Positions 43,836 through 55,014 of a stretch of DNA of 64,000 nt are shown here, piece after piece. Location: contig NC_060065.1 in the NCBI RefSeq assembly GCF_020283565.1, forward strand, positions 28,384,409 to 28,448,408, given 5' to 3'. The stretch's first letter is position 1. The number at the start of each line of letters is the position of its first letter. A program made the translations under genes and the position numbers. Source of the DNA: Trifolium pratense (lineage: Eukaryota > Streptophyta > Magnoliopsida > Fabales > Fabaceae). The notes beneath the pieces are model-generated. The model did no database searches. It had not been told where the DNA came from and was given only the letters and a program-made list of their open reading frames with translations.

Positions 43836-44415
43836 GGATGACAATTTGACCCATCCCTGGACATCCGCAAAAAATACCTACAACGAGTAGGGTAAAAACA
43901 CGCATTTTGGGTACAGGCACATGTATGAGTGCGAGTACGAGTACCTTAGTATCCATCCGCCCCGTACCCATATAATATATATTTATTTATTTATTTTATT
44001 TATATTATTATAATAATTTATGTATATCAATTTAAAAAAATAAAACTCTATTAAATTTTTATACATTTTTAATAAAAATGTTTATTTATAAGATAATGCA
44101 AATACAATGTGAATATGTCAACAAAGATATGAATTTTAGCATGAGGTTAACAATGATTTTGTTTATAATTTTCATTAGTCAACATTAAATTTTTTTATTT
44201 TTTTTAATTATATTAAAATGATATGATATTTTATAATTGATCGATTTATTTTCACAAAAAATGGGTAACGGGTACGCGTATGGGTACTTAGGTACCCATA
44301 TGGTATGAGCACGAGTACAAAGATTGTTTACCCACGCTGATATGAGAATGAGTACATATATTTTTTCAAACTGCGGGTATGAGGATGAGTACTATAATAC
44401 CTTACCCATTGCCAT
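43836..44415. mobile_element. hAT-like repeat with GATGGCAAT-type ends
   Basis: The left end GGGATGACAATTTGACCC pairs with the right end TACCCATTGCCATCTC. Both halves carry inverted GGGTACGAGTAC-type stretches. A target duplication is not clear. Confidence 0.5.
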
Positions 44416-44592
44416 CTCGAGAAAACACATGAATATAATTGCAATTTCGATATATTTCAAAAAGAAATGTAAAATCGAGATACATCTTCAAAGTCTAAAA
44501 GAATGGTTTGTTATTGGATAAATAAATCCGTTGTTTCATTAAAAAATAAAACTGGTAAATATATTAAAAAAAGAAAATTGTAATAAACAAAT

Positions 44593-44783
44593 GGCTTAAA
44601 TGCAGTTTTACTCCCTGTTTTAAAAAATGTGGAATTTTACCCCCCTATTTTGAAAGAAAGCTGCAGAATTTTGGTGGGGAAAAATCCAACACATTATAAA
44701 ATAGGGGGTAAAATTCGGCATTTTAAAATAAGGAGATAAAATTCCACATTTTTTAAAATAGGGGGTAAAACTGCGTTTAAGCC
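44593..44783. mobile_element. Foldback MITE, 191 bp
   Basis: The arms GGCTTAAATGCAGTTTTAC and its complement are nearly perfect over more than 45 bp, with an inner repeat of GGAATTTTACCCCC type. No clear target duplication. Confidence 0.65.
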
Positions 44784-45183
44784 TAACCAAATAAATAGCA
44801 GTAGTAAATACGACCCGCTAGAAGGCTAGATTACCCCCGGCCCCAAAAAAAAAAAACGACTCGGTTTTTTTTTTCTTTCTTCGTTTCTTTATTTTTTGAA
44901 GGCAAATGTTAACATGTGCACCTAAGGCACGTGTTAAGAATACAAATATAGAAATATTTTCTCGAAACATGTGTATTATATCTTTTAAGCATTAAATTTA
45001 TTTATAATATTAAATACAAATTTCTAATTATAGAAACCTTAACATGTGTCCTATATGCACATGTTAATAGTACTCTTTTTTTGAATAAGAAGATCAGACG
45101 TAGAAAAAACGCATACTTTTCTTTGTTTTGCCATCAAACGCTTTCTTTCTATGCAAAAGGGATAGTTTCTTGTTACTACAAAT

Positions 45184-45294
45184 CTTTCTAACCCTAAATT
45201 CAATTTAATTTCATTCTAGTCAACAATCAATTCATAATTTGTTTTCTGTTTGCGACACTCTTTCGGTCTTCGTCAATCTTGATTATCACGCTCA
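45184..45294 (+). repeat. Leader-like segment, copy 1
   Basis: TCTTTCTAACCCTAAATTC ... GTCAATCTTGATTATC recurs at 51226-51335. Here it precedes a possible first exon at 45373. Confidence 0.7.
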
Positions 45295-45696
45295 AAAACC
45301 TCACAACACAATGTAACACGTTCGTGTAACTCGCTCCGAGTCTCGTTCTCTTCGTTTTCAATTGTTTTTATCATGCCGATGGCTAAAGCGGATTCCAAAG
45401 TCGTTGATAACCGCGGTAAATCGTTTCTATCCGTTTGCAATTTTCTGATTTTTGATTTTTATATTTTAGATCTGAATATTTCGATTAGGTTTTTAATTCA
45501 ATTTTTTGTTGGAGTTAAACACCCATTATTTCTCATTTTTTACCCCTTTCATTTTCAGGGATCGAAGATGAATTATCGTGCGTGGAATCATCGTTGCTGG
45601 TTAATCTCATACATGACTAACAAACAGGTATTGATTTATGGTATTTTTTTTTTGCAAATTGTAACTTGTACGCATCGCAACATAATTCTGGATTAA

Positions 45697-45936
45697 GGAC
45701 CTGTTTGTTTGAGATTTGAAAAAAATTATTTTCAAGAAAATCATTTTTTTTAGAGATTTTGAAAAAAATCTAAAGCTATTTGCTGTTTGTTTACAATCAT
45801 TAAAATCTATTTTTTTAAGATGGTGAGGGATGATGAATGATAAAAAAAAGGATTTTGACAAAGCTACTGAAAATAGATTTTGACAAAGCTACTGAAAATA
45901 GATTTTTTTGGTGAAAAATCTGAAACAAACAGGCCC
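45697..45936. mobile_element. hAT-like MITE, 240 bp
   Basis: GGACCTGTTTGTTTGAGATTT at the left pairs with AAATCTGAAACAAACAGGCCC-type sequence at the right (19 of 21 positions or so). Related to 25630-26073. Confidence 0.6.
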
Positions 45937-46645
45937 TAAATTACATAGAAAAATAATGAAATCCACTAGCAATAAGTTGTGAAGAGGTTGTGGTGTTGTG
46001 AATGTTGTCTTAAATCTGTAGTAACATAGCTATTTTTTGTTTTATTTTTTTAAAATATTTTGTTCCATTCAGTCTTGTGTAATTGTTGGTTTACCGTAGT
46101 TGTTCGAGTCAGTTGGCATAGTGATCTCATCAGTAGCACATTCTACTTCCCCTTTCACCAAAAATGTAAAACAATGGCTCAGCCCCCATTGATTACTTGT
46201 TCTGTCCAAAATCTCTGTTGAGGTCAAATTGTGTTTTCATATGCCCAATAACATTGTGTGTTGGACTGACCTGGGCTTACCCCTACCTGACCAGTAACTT
46301 TATTTAGCCAAAATCGAGTTAAGCTGAGCTATTTAACCAAAAAGATCATAAACTATTCTTCATTATGAATTAATATGAAGCATAGACAGTCATCATATTA
46401 GGCATGTTTGGGTGACACCGTCGCAATGCTGACACATATGATCACATTGAATTATGTCATTTTCTCAAATTATTGCCGGTGTTGACGTGTCGGTGTCCAT
46501 GTCATGTTCGGTGTATATATCGGTGTTCGGGCTTCATAGTGAATAATATAAAATTATAGTGAAAATAAAAAGGGAATTAAGCCAAGTAATTAAATATACG
46601 ATTCTTATTCACTCCAAATGAAATGATTTTTCAATGATTTGCTTA

Positions 46646-47046
46646 GGGTCAGTTTGGTAAAAATAAGCTATAAGCTAGCTGATAGCTGATAAGCTAGCTG
46701 ATAGCTGAAAAGCTAGCTTATAGCTGATAGCTTAAAAGCTAGCTTATTGAAATTAAAGTGTTTGGTAAAATTAGCTTTTAAAGTGGTTATTAAATATAAA
46801 ATTACATAATTGATAGTGGGTAGTTTATTTTTTAGAGTGGGTAGTTATTAAATTAAAGGGTAAAAATGGAATAAAGTGTAAAAAGCTATAAGCTATAAGC
46901 TCAAATGCTACTTGAAATAGCATCTGAAAAAAAGCTATAAGCTAGTACAAAAAGCTTGTTACCAAACACCTCAAATTTTTTGAAACAAGCTTATAAGCTC
47001 ATATAATAAGCTATAAGCTAGCTTATTTGTGTTACCAAACAGAGCC
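46646..47046. mobile_element. AGCT-rich hAT-like MITE, 401 bp
   Basis: The ends GGGTCAGTTTGGTAA and TTACCAAACAGAGCC are inverted, and the body is built from AGCTATAAGCTAGCTTA-type palindromic repeats. No coding potential. Confidence 0.65.
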
Positions 47047-47939
47047 TTAATGGTTCTCATGAAGTCTAAATTAAAGATATGCTTATTTAGGTGCTATATG
47101 AAATGAAGAAATCCAGAAGTTGGGCTGCACTGCACGTTTCTGATAATTGTTGCTTTCATTATCGTAGTGTAAGTTTTGATTTAGTTGTTTGATCCAGATA
47201 CTGGTTCTTATAGTTTACACAATTTATACACCTTTTGAGTAGGAAGAGATTTAATACGTTATTTGATGTGATTGAGATTTAGCTCTCTTGACAATCATAG
47301 CTTCCATCCATCATATTGCCGCGGCTACTGCAGAAAATTGTGGAGGACCAAAATTACGCAGAAGAAACTGCATCTTATGGTCAAAATGCTGATATTGTCC
47401 AAGTAGTGAAGGTAAGATTTACTCATTTATTAAATTTATTGTATATGATATGATGCACTTTTGATTTAGTCTTGTATGAAGGACCTATGATTGACACCAT
47501 ACCTTTGTTTGCGATCTAGTTGTCAAATAAGTAGCGTGTGTTGCAGAATCTTCTTGATATTTGGAGTATGTGTGGACCTAGTTTTGAAAAAACTTAATGA
47601 AATATCCATTGTACTACTTGTAACCTCCACATAAACTTAGAAAGGGAAATAAGAACTCTACAAATTGATGTTACTGTACCACATTGATGATTTTTGCCAC
47701 ATTGTATAGCTATTACCTGTATACATAATTTTGGTTCTTGTAATTAACTATGCCAGTTATAATTTGTCAGGACAAAATTGATTGGAATGAAACATTGATA
47801 AAGCGTTACGTAGGAAGAGGTGGGTAACCATTGTATGTTTATTATTAATTATAATTATTAATTACTAATTTATCATTATCGCTATCATTAGTAGGCTAAC
47901 ATTGATACATGGATTGGCTGGAGTAATTATAAATAATAT

Positions 47940-47942
<3 letters not shown>

Positions 47943-48024
<82 letters not shown>

Positions 48025-48039
48025 GTGTGTGTGTGTGTG
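47943..48039. repeat. (TA)n then (TG)n microsatellite
   Basis: About 80 bases of TA followed by a TG run. Confidence 0.95.
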
Positions 48040-48490
48040 TCCATCGATGTCCCTGAATGGAATATATGTCCCTCGATGTCCCTATATTAGATGTTCATAA
48101 TTCTGCTATGTTTTGTTGCCTATTATGAAGTTTATTCGAATACCATATGAGAACAATTGAGTATATGTGCCTTGATGTCCATATTCTGCTCATAACGGTA
48201 AATAAGAAAGTTTGTTGTGTGTGGCTTGGTGCTTTTAATGCTAAATTGAGTATATCTCTATCGATGTCCCTAAATTGAGTTTTATGTCCCTGGATGTCTC
48301 TATATTGAGTTTTTATGTCCCTGGATGTCCCTAGATTTGATGGTCTGAATGCAATTTCAATGTGAACGGTTCAAATGTAAGTGTAGAAGTCCCTTGGCAC
48401 CTTTAATGCAAAATTGAATATATGCCCCTTGATGTCCCTAAATTGAATATATGTACCTCAATGTCCCTAAATTAGATGTTCACAATTTCA
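48040..48490. repeat. GATGTCCCT-type repeat, intronic block
   Basis: Degenerate repeats of TATATGTCCCTCGATGTCCC and TAATTCTGCTATGTTTTGTT sequence. The same repeat forms the larger array at 51340-53990. Confidence 0.75.
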
Positions 48491-48686
48491 TTAATTGAAT
48501 TTTTCTAGTTGAGATTTCAAAGGGTCATGCAGGGCTGGCCCACACTCTTTTCCTTTCAAAAAATCTCACTCACTTCCCTATATCGATCCAAGGCTACCAG
48601 GTATAATGTTAAGTTGAAGCTGTGCTATATTTTGTAGTTATTAGATTTTCGTGATTTTCCAATTGACTTTGTATTTGTTATTACAG

Positions 48687-51174
48687 TTCCAGTGAGAATT
48701 GTGGATCCATCAATGTCGACTGGAAGGTTGGATGCTGAAGCACGAGAAAATTATGGTACAAATGACTGGTAGATACGCTAAGGCTTCAAATGTAAGCCGC
48801 TTATGCCCTTTGTTTTGATATAAGGTTTGGATTGTTTTGTTTCCCAAATGGTCTCCCATTAATCGCGATACTTTTTGAACAAGATTAATCGCGATACTTA
48901 TCTTGATAGGCTTGCTATAAGGTTTGGATTTTTCTGTTTCCCTGCACTGTTGGACTTGGCTTGGTTTAACTAACTATGATCCGACATTTTCTGTTCCACT
49001 AATCTTAGTTTGTCTTGTGTAGATATGATTGTGAAGGAGAACTATCACAGTTGGCTCCTGTTGACATTTTTGTTAGTACAGTGGACGCTCTCAAAGAGCC
49101 ACCTCTTGTAACTGCAAATACTGTTTTGTCTATACTTGCTGTTGATTACCCTGTCGACAAAGTTTCCTGCTATGTATCAGATGATGGTTCAGCTATGTTG
49201 ACTTTTGAAGCCTTATCTTACAGCCGAGTTTGCAAAGTTGTGGGTGCCCTTTTGCAAAAAGCACAATATTGAGCCAGGAGCACCTGAATTTTATTTTGCA
49301 CAAAAGATTGATTACTTAAAGGATAAGATTCAACCCTCATTTGTTAAGGAGCGACGAGCAATGAAGGTTGTTCTTGAGGCATCAATCATATTTCAATTTC
49401 CAGTTCAATATTTATATCTAGACATGTAGAAATATTAAATATGGATATTTGTGCATAACAGAGAGAATATGAAGAATTCAAAGTAAGGATCAATAGCTAT
49501 GTGGCCAAAGCTCAGAAGACGCCAGAGGAAGGTTGGACAATGCAGGATGGAATTCCTTGGCCTGGAAATAATTCTAGGGAATCATACTGGAATGATTTAG
49601 GTATTACAATTTTCTCTAAATGCACGTCACCTATGCCGTTATTGATATTTTCAGTTTAGTTATATTTATTTTGTGGTATGTAGGTGTTTTTAGGTCATAG
49701 TGGAGGACTTGATACAGATGGTAATGAGCTTCCTAGTCTTGTTTATGTTTCTCGTGAAAAGCCACCAGGTTTCCAACATCACAAGAAGGCTGGAGCTATG
49801 AATGCATTGATTTGTCACACTGAAGCTTCTTATTTTTTGTGTTTGAGGGAATTGTCTGGTTTATTGTCTTCTTAATGGTTGTGTCTTGTCCCGTGTCTTG
49901 TTTTGTTCCTATTGAAATATGATGTCAACAAGCTGAATCTATATGAAAAGTAACTTACAAAGTGGTGTCGCGAGTCAACATAGTACAATGATAAACAATG
50001 TTTAACGTACAAAGTGGTTTATTTTTCTTCTTTAGGATGCGAATGATGTTTCTAGTCGATGATTGTGTATGATGGTTGTGCTTTTTTTTTATTTTTTTTT
50101 TATTTTTTTATTTTTATTTATTTATTAGAAAGATAAGCTTCTTTAAGATGTGAAAATGATGTTGCTAGTCGATGGTTGGGTAGGAGTAGGATGGTTGTGC
50201 TTTTTTATTTATTAGAAAGATAGGTTTGAACTTATTTAACCTTGGTTTAACTTGTGCAATGTAGATTCGAGTTTCTGCTGTATTGACCAACGGTGCATAT
50301 GTTTTGAATGTTGATTGTGATCACTATTTCAATAATAATTGCAAAGCACTTAAAGAAGCAATGTGTTTCATGATGGATCCCGCTTATGGAAAGAAGACAT
50401 GCTATGTGCAATTTCCTCAGAGATTTGATGGCATTGATTTGCACGATCTATATTCCAGTCGCAATATTGTCTTCTTCGATGCACGTCTTTATTCTTTTGT
50501 AATTTCTCCAATTTTTAACCAAGGAATTATTTTCTTTCCTTGCATTACTCCACTGCTTTGGCAAACTTCATATTTTTCATTCGTCAGATCAACATGAAAG
50601 GTCATGATGGTATTCAGGGTCCAGTCTATGTGGGAACTGGTTACTGTTTCAACAGGCAAAAGCTTTGTATGGTAATGATCCTGTTTTGACTGAGGAAGAT
50701 CTCGAACCTAATGTTATTGTGAAGAGTTGTCGGGGTTCTAGAAAGAAGGGAAGGGGTGGCAACAAGAAGTATGGTGACAAGAAGAGGGGAGTTAAAAGAA
50801 CTGAATCCACAATTCCCATATTTAATATGGAGGATGATGAGGGTGTTGAAGGTATGCTAAACCGTCAACACATTTAGAATTCGAAATGTTAATTTCATTC
50901 AAGAAAATTGATTGACGTAACTTGTCAGATATTCATACATTTGCCTAAAAAACGATATTACAATGTCTTTTTGCAGGTTATCACGAGGAAAGGTCACTTC
51001 TAATGTCTACGAAGAGCTTGGAGAAGCATTTCGGACAGTCACCAGTTTTTATTGCTATTACCTTATATGAGCAAGGTTGCATTCCACCTACAACCAATCC
51101 TGCAACTCTTCCTAAGGAAGCAGTCCACGTTATCAGTTGTGGTTATGAAGACAAGATAGAATGGGGCAAAGAGG
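48687..51174 (+). pseudogene. CESA1-like cellulose synthase pseudogene
   Basis: Cellulose synthase makes beta-1,4-glucan at the plasma membrane. Recognisable exons: 48687-48771 (VRIVDPS), about 49021-49373 ([33 protein letters not shown]), 49462-49600 ([19 protein letters not shown]), 49684-49812 ([17 protein letters not shown]), 50265-50480 ([13 protein letters not shown]), 50589-50852 ([15 protein letters not shown]) and 50977-51174 ([16 protein letters not shown]). The variable region matches CESA1/10 type. A base is lost near 49220, the HPGMIQ segment near 49590 is shifted and ends in TAG, and there is an insertion near 50660. The N-terminal membrane helices, TED and QxxRW motifs and C-terminal membrane region are absent. 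Confidence 0.88.
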
Positions 51175-51225
51175 TCAGCATGTCTATAGCAATTTCATTA
51201 GCAAGATTTAAAAATATTATCATTG

Positions 51226-51335
51226 TCTTTCTAACCCTAAATTCAATTTCATTCTAGTCAACAATCAATTCATAATTAGCCAATTTGTTTTCTGTTTGCG
51301 ACACTCTTTATTCTCTGTCAATCTTGATTATCCTC
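51226..51335 (+). repeat. Leader-like segment, copy 2
   Basis: About 110 bp nearly identical to 45184-45294. It begins 52 bases after the last CESA exon, where the next exon would be expected. Confidence 0.75.
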
Positions 51336-51339
51336 TCTC

Positions 51340-53990
51340 TCGATTCCCTGAATGGAATATATATGTCACTCGATATCCCTATAACTTGAATATATGCATC
51401 TCAATGTCCCTATATTAGATGTTCATAATTCTGCTATGTTTTGTTGCCTATTATGAAGTTTATGGGGGAACAACGTATGAGAACAATTGAGTATATGTCC
51501 CTTGATGTCCTTAATTATGGTCATAACTCATAACGGTAAATAAGAAAGATGGTTGTGTGTATGCCTTGGTGCCTTTAATGCAAAATTGAGTATATGTCTC
51601 TTGATGTCCCAAAATTGAGTTTATGTCCCTTGATTTGATGGTCTGAATGCAATTTCAATGTGAATGCTTCAAATGTAAGTGGCGAAGTCCCTTGGCACCT
51701 TTGATGCAATATTGAATATATCTCCATCGATGTCCCTAAATTGAATATAAGCATCTCAATGTCCCTAAATTATAAGCAACTCAATGTCCCTAAATTATAA
51801 GCAACTCAATGTCCCTAAATTAGATGTTCATAATTCCGCTCTGTTTTGTTGCATATTATGAAGTTTATGGGAACAACGTATGAGAACAATTGAGTATATG
51901 TCCCTTGATTCCTTAATTCTTCTCATAACTATAAATAAGAAAGATAGTTGTGTGTGTGCCTTGGTACCTTTACCTTAGATGCAAAATTGAGTATATGTCT
52001 CTCGATGTCCCTAAATTGAGTTTATGTCCCTAGATTTGATGGTCTGGATGCAATTTCAATGTGAATGCTTCAAATTTAAGTGGGGAAGTCCCTTGGCACC
52101 TTTGATGCAAAATTGAAAAATGTCCCTAAATTGAATATATGTACCTCAATGTCCCTAAATTAGATGTTCCTAATTCTGCTATGTTTTGTTGCCTATTATG
52201 AAGTTTGTGGAATACCGTATGAGAACAATTGAGTATATGTGCCTTGATTCCCCTAATTCGCTCATAATGGTAAATAAGAAAGATGGTTGTGTGTAGAGGT
52301 GAGCAGTAACCAGTCACCCGACCATAAAACGGCATATCTGAATCTAAAACTGTGCAAATGGGTGGGTTTGGGTTGGTAATCGGTTTATTAAATTAAAAAA
52401 ATTGATTTGGAAAAGTCAACAATGGGCGGGTTTGGTTCTGTCTTGTCTAAAGTGTTTCGAAGGTGACCAAGACCTACCGAAAATGATAGTATTCGAAATC
52501 TAAAATTATCTCTATTCTCTTATGTGCTCTTATGTGCTGGAACCTGGAAGTAGAAAACGTGTCTCTCTCCACCTATGCAATTGTGCAAGGTTTGCATGAG
52601 CAGTTGTGTAATTCCACATATTTAATTGTGCAAGGCAAATTATAGTGTACTTTTGGAGGCATGCGAGTAATACTGTAAGCTAGGCAAGTACTAGTGGAGA
52701 ATGTAATTTAAATATATGTTCCTCGATTTCCCTATTGATGGACTGAATGTGATTTAAATGCGAATGCTCAATCTTGACTATCCAACAGTGCGCTAAATTG
52801 GTGAATCTTGATTTGGAAAATAAGAATTGTATAATGGCTAAAAGAATTTTTAAGTCAATTATTGAGATGATGTATTTGGATGACCCTATCGGAATGGTTT
52901 TTTTTACGAAAAATGTGGTTTACATTATGAATTCTTATTTTATGATCTAAATGCAATTTGAATATGAACGTTTTATTCATAACTTGAAATGCAAGTCGAG
53001 ATGACTCTTAATAATGATTTTCTCATAACGGTAAATAAGGAAGATGGTTGTGTGTCGTGGTGCCTTCGGTCCGAAATTGAGTATATGTCCCTCGATGTTC
53101 CTAAATTGAGTTTATGTGTCTAGGTGTCCCTAAATTGAATATATGTTCCTCGATGTCCCTAAATTAGATGTTCATAATCCTACTCTGTTTTGTTGTCTAT
53201 TATGAAGTTTATGGGAACAACATATGAGAACAAGGTCTAGACTCAAGCTTTATAGTTGAAAATTTTGTTCATCAGTAACTTTAATGTTGGAATTTAGCGC
53301 AGCGATTGTGTTTTGTTTCAGGTCTTGTGCAAGCAGAACCTGTGACTGCTTCTAGTCTGATACGGGCTGATGCTTTGCAGATTGCTAAAGCAGCTGAGCT
53401 TGATGTCTCAGCGACTGTTAATTGGAAAAGTCCAACTCTGGGGAGATTCAAATGTAATATTGATGCATTCTTTGTGGAGTGGATGTTGGTGGACCTCTTG
53501 GTGAGTAAATGTCCCTAAAATGATGGTATGCCGTCGATGTCCCTAAATTTAGTTTATGTACCTTGATTTCTCTAAATTTTATGGTCTGAATGCAATTTCA
53601 ATTTGGATGCTTCAAAGGTAAGTGGAGAAGTCCATTGGAAACTTTGATGCAAAATTGAATACATGTCCCTCGATATCCCTAAATTGAATATATGTCCTTC
53701 GAAGTCCCTAAATTGAATATATGTACCTCAATGTCCTAAATTAGATGTTCATTATTCTGCTTTGTTTTGTTGCTTGTTATGAAGTTTATGGGAACAACGT
53801 ATGAGAACAATTTGATGTCCTTAATTCTGCTCATAACGTTAAATAAGAAAGATGGTTGTGTGCGTGCCTTGGTGCTTTCGATGCAAAATTGAGTTTATGT
53901 CTCTCGATGTCTCTAAATTTGATGGTTTGAATGCAAATGTGAATGCTTCAAATGTAAGTGGAGAAGTCCCTTGGCACCTTAGTTAGCAAT
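51340..53990. repeat. Degenerate tandem repeat array
   Basis: Units share TAGATGTTCATAATTCTGCT, TTGTTGCCTATTATGAAG, GGTAAATAAGAAAGATGG and CCTTGGCACCTTTGATGC in that order. The landmark ATGTTCAT occurs at about 51419, 51824, 52164, 53168 and 53744, so spacing is about 340-570 bp with one larger gap of about 1 kb. The gap holds unrelated sequence, including a hAT-end-like GAGGTGAGCAGTAACC near 52297. Confidence 0.8.
53323..53490 (+). pseudogene. RNase H-like (LINE) fragment
   Basis: Encodes LIRADALQIAKAAELDVSAT then WKSPTLGRFKCNIDAFF, like the entry to the RVT_3 RNase H domain of plant LINE-derived proteins (W..P..G..K.N.D). It stops shortly afterwards and is embedded in the tandem repeat array. 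Confidence 0.55.
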
Positions 53991-54266
53991 TAGTTAGCAA
54001 TTTCCTTATGCCTCTTTTGATTTTCTCGCGGCTCAACTCGGTGCGTCATAAAAATAATACCAAAATTATTTTCTCAGTTAATTTTGATTCATAATAATGA
54101 AGAAATAAATCTGTGTCTATATAACAATATCAAGGACTAATTGGGCCACAGAAAAAATTGCGAGATCTTTGAATAATGAGAGAATAAATGATGTATTATT
54201 CTATTTTGAAGTCTCACTATTTCCAGCCGCCTCCCTCGAGAATTTTTTCTAGTTCCGTCCCTGGTT
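53991..54266. other. Intergenic DNA
   Basis: No feature recognised. Confidence 0.4.
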
Positions 54267-55014
54267 TTGGGTAGCCTCGCAAGATGGGACTCTAAGTGCA
54301 AAGGCAGCATATATACTCATCTTTTCCCACAGGCAGTTGCAGTGGATTGGGTTACATGGATTTGGCACAAATTTATCCCTCCCTCTTCTTCCTTTGTGGT
54401 TTGGAGATGCTTACATGATAGAATGCCAATGGATGAGAATCTCATTAAATGTGGTTGTACGGTGATATCCATTTGTGTTATTTGCTTATCGCATTTAGAA
54501 ACCACTCCTCATTTATTCCTTAGCTGCCATTTTGCTGCACAGTTGTGGACTTGTGGTACTTTATTTGAAATTCACTTTGATTGCACAATTGTAACAATTG
54601 TGTTCCAGAGCTGCAAACATTCTTGGAGTGAGCATATTCATAATCTTGCTTTGGCAGCCATCACCCATGTTTTTCATTCTATTTGGATGGCCATAAATGG
54701 TATTAGAAAGAATCAATAACGCCAAGTTATCTCTACATGCTGCGAAGATGAAAGTGCTTATACTGCAATAGCCACGAGTGCAACAGTTGACGGGTATACA
54801 GATCACACATACATAATACTCCATTTTGCAGCGTCTTCAGTTACAGCCTAGACTTCCTAATGCTCCAGTTATTTCGCTTGTATTATGGAAAGCACCTTTG
54901 GTTTTTTGGCTGAAAGTAAACACAGATGGGTCTGTAACGAGTAATCATCCTTCTGCTGCTTGTGGAGGAATTTTTCGTGATAATTTAGCTACTTTTAAGG
55001 GCTGTTTTACGTAA
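54267..55014 (+). pseudogene. LINE 3' fragment: zf-RVT and RNase H
   Basis: The first frame (54267-54719) has the zf-RVT pattern: WHKFIPPSSSFVVWRCLHDR, then MPMDENLIKCGC, CVIC and HLFLSCHFAAQLW. A second frame (54826-55014) has the RNase H entry APLVFWLKVNTDGSV followed by ACGGIFRD. The two are out of frame and the domain ends early, so it is a dead remnant. It is a different copy from the LINE at 3916-5923. Confidence 0.8.

Larger units (their letters stand above)
43619..45372. other. Intergenic DNA with two inverted-repeat elements
   Basis: No gene. Contains a hAT-like element at about 43836-44415 and a foldback MITE at 44593-44783. The remainder is AT-rich. Confidence 0.45.
45373..47823 (+). 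pseudogene. Unrecognised exon-like segments
   Basis: Possible exons with splice-like edges are 45373-45414 (MPMAKADSKVVDNRG), 45559-45627, 47334-47410 (KIVEDQNYAEETASYGQNAD) and 47771-47823 (DKIDWNETLIKRYVGRGG). The second reads into a TAA in the frame suggested by the first. I do not recognise the protein. It may be a broken gene or a mixture of fragments. Two MITE-like inserts lie inside the span. Confidence 0.3.

Noticed and set aside
49205..49429. An alternative start for an intact cellulose synthase
   Set aside because: The frame change near 49220 is a lost base within the conserved LSETAEFA block, and later exons carry further breaks.
51340..53990. CRISPR-like or regularly spaced repeat array
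   Set aside because: Units are long, degenerate and irregular in a plant genome, without constant repeats and unique spacers.
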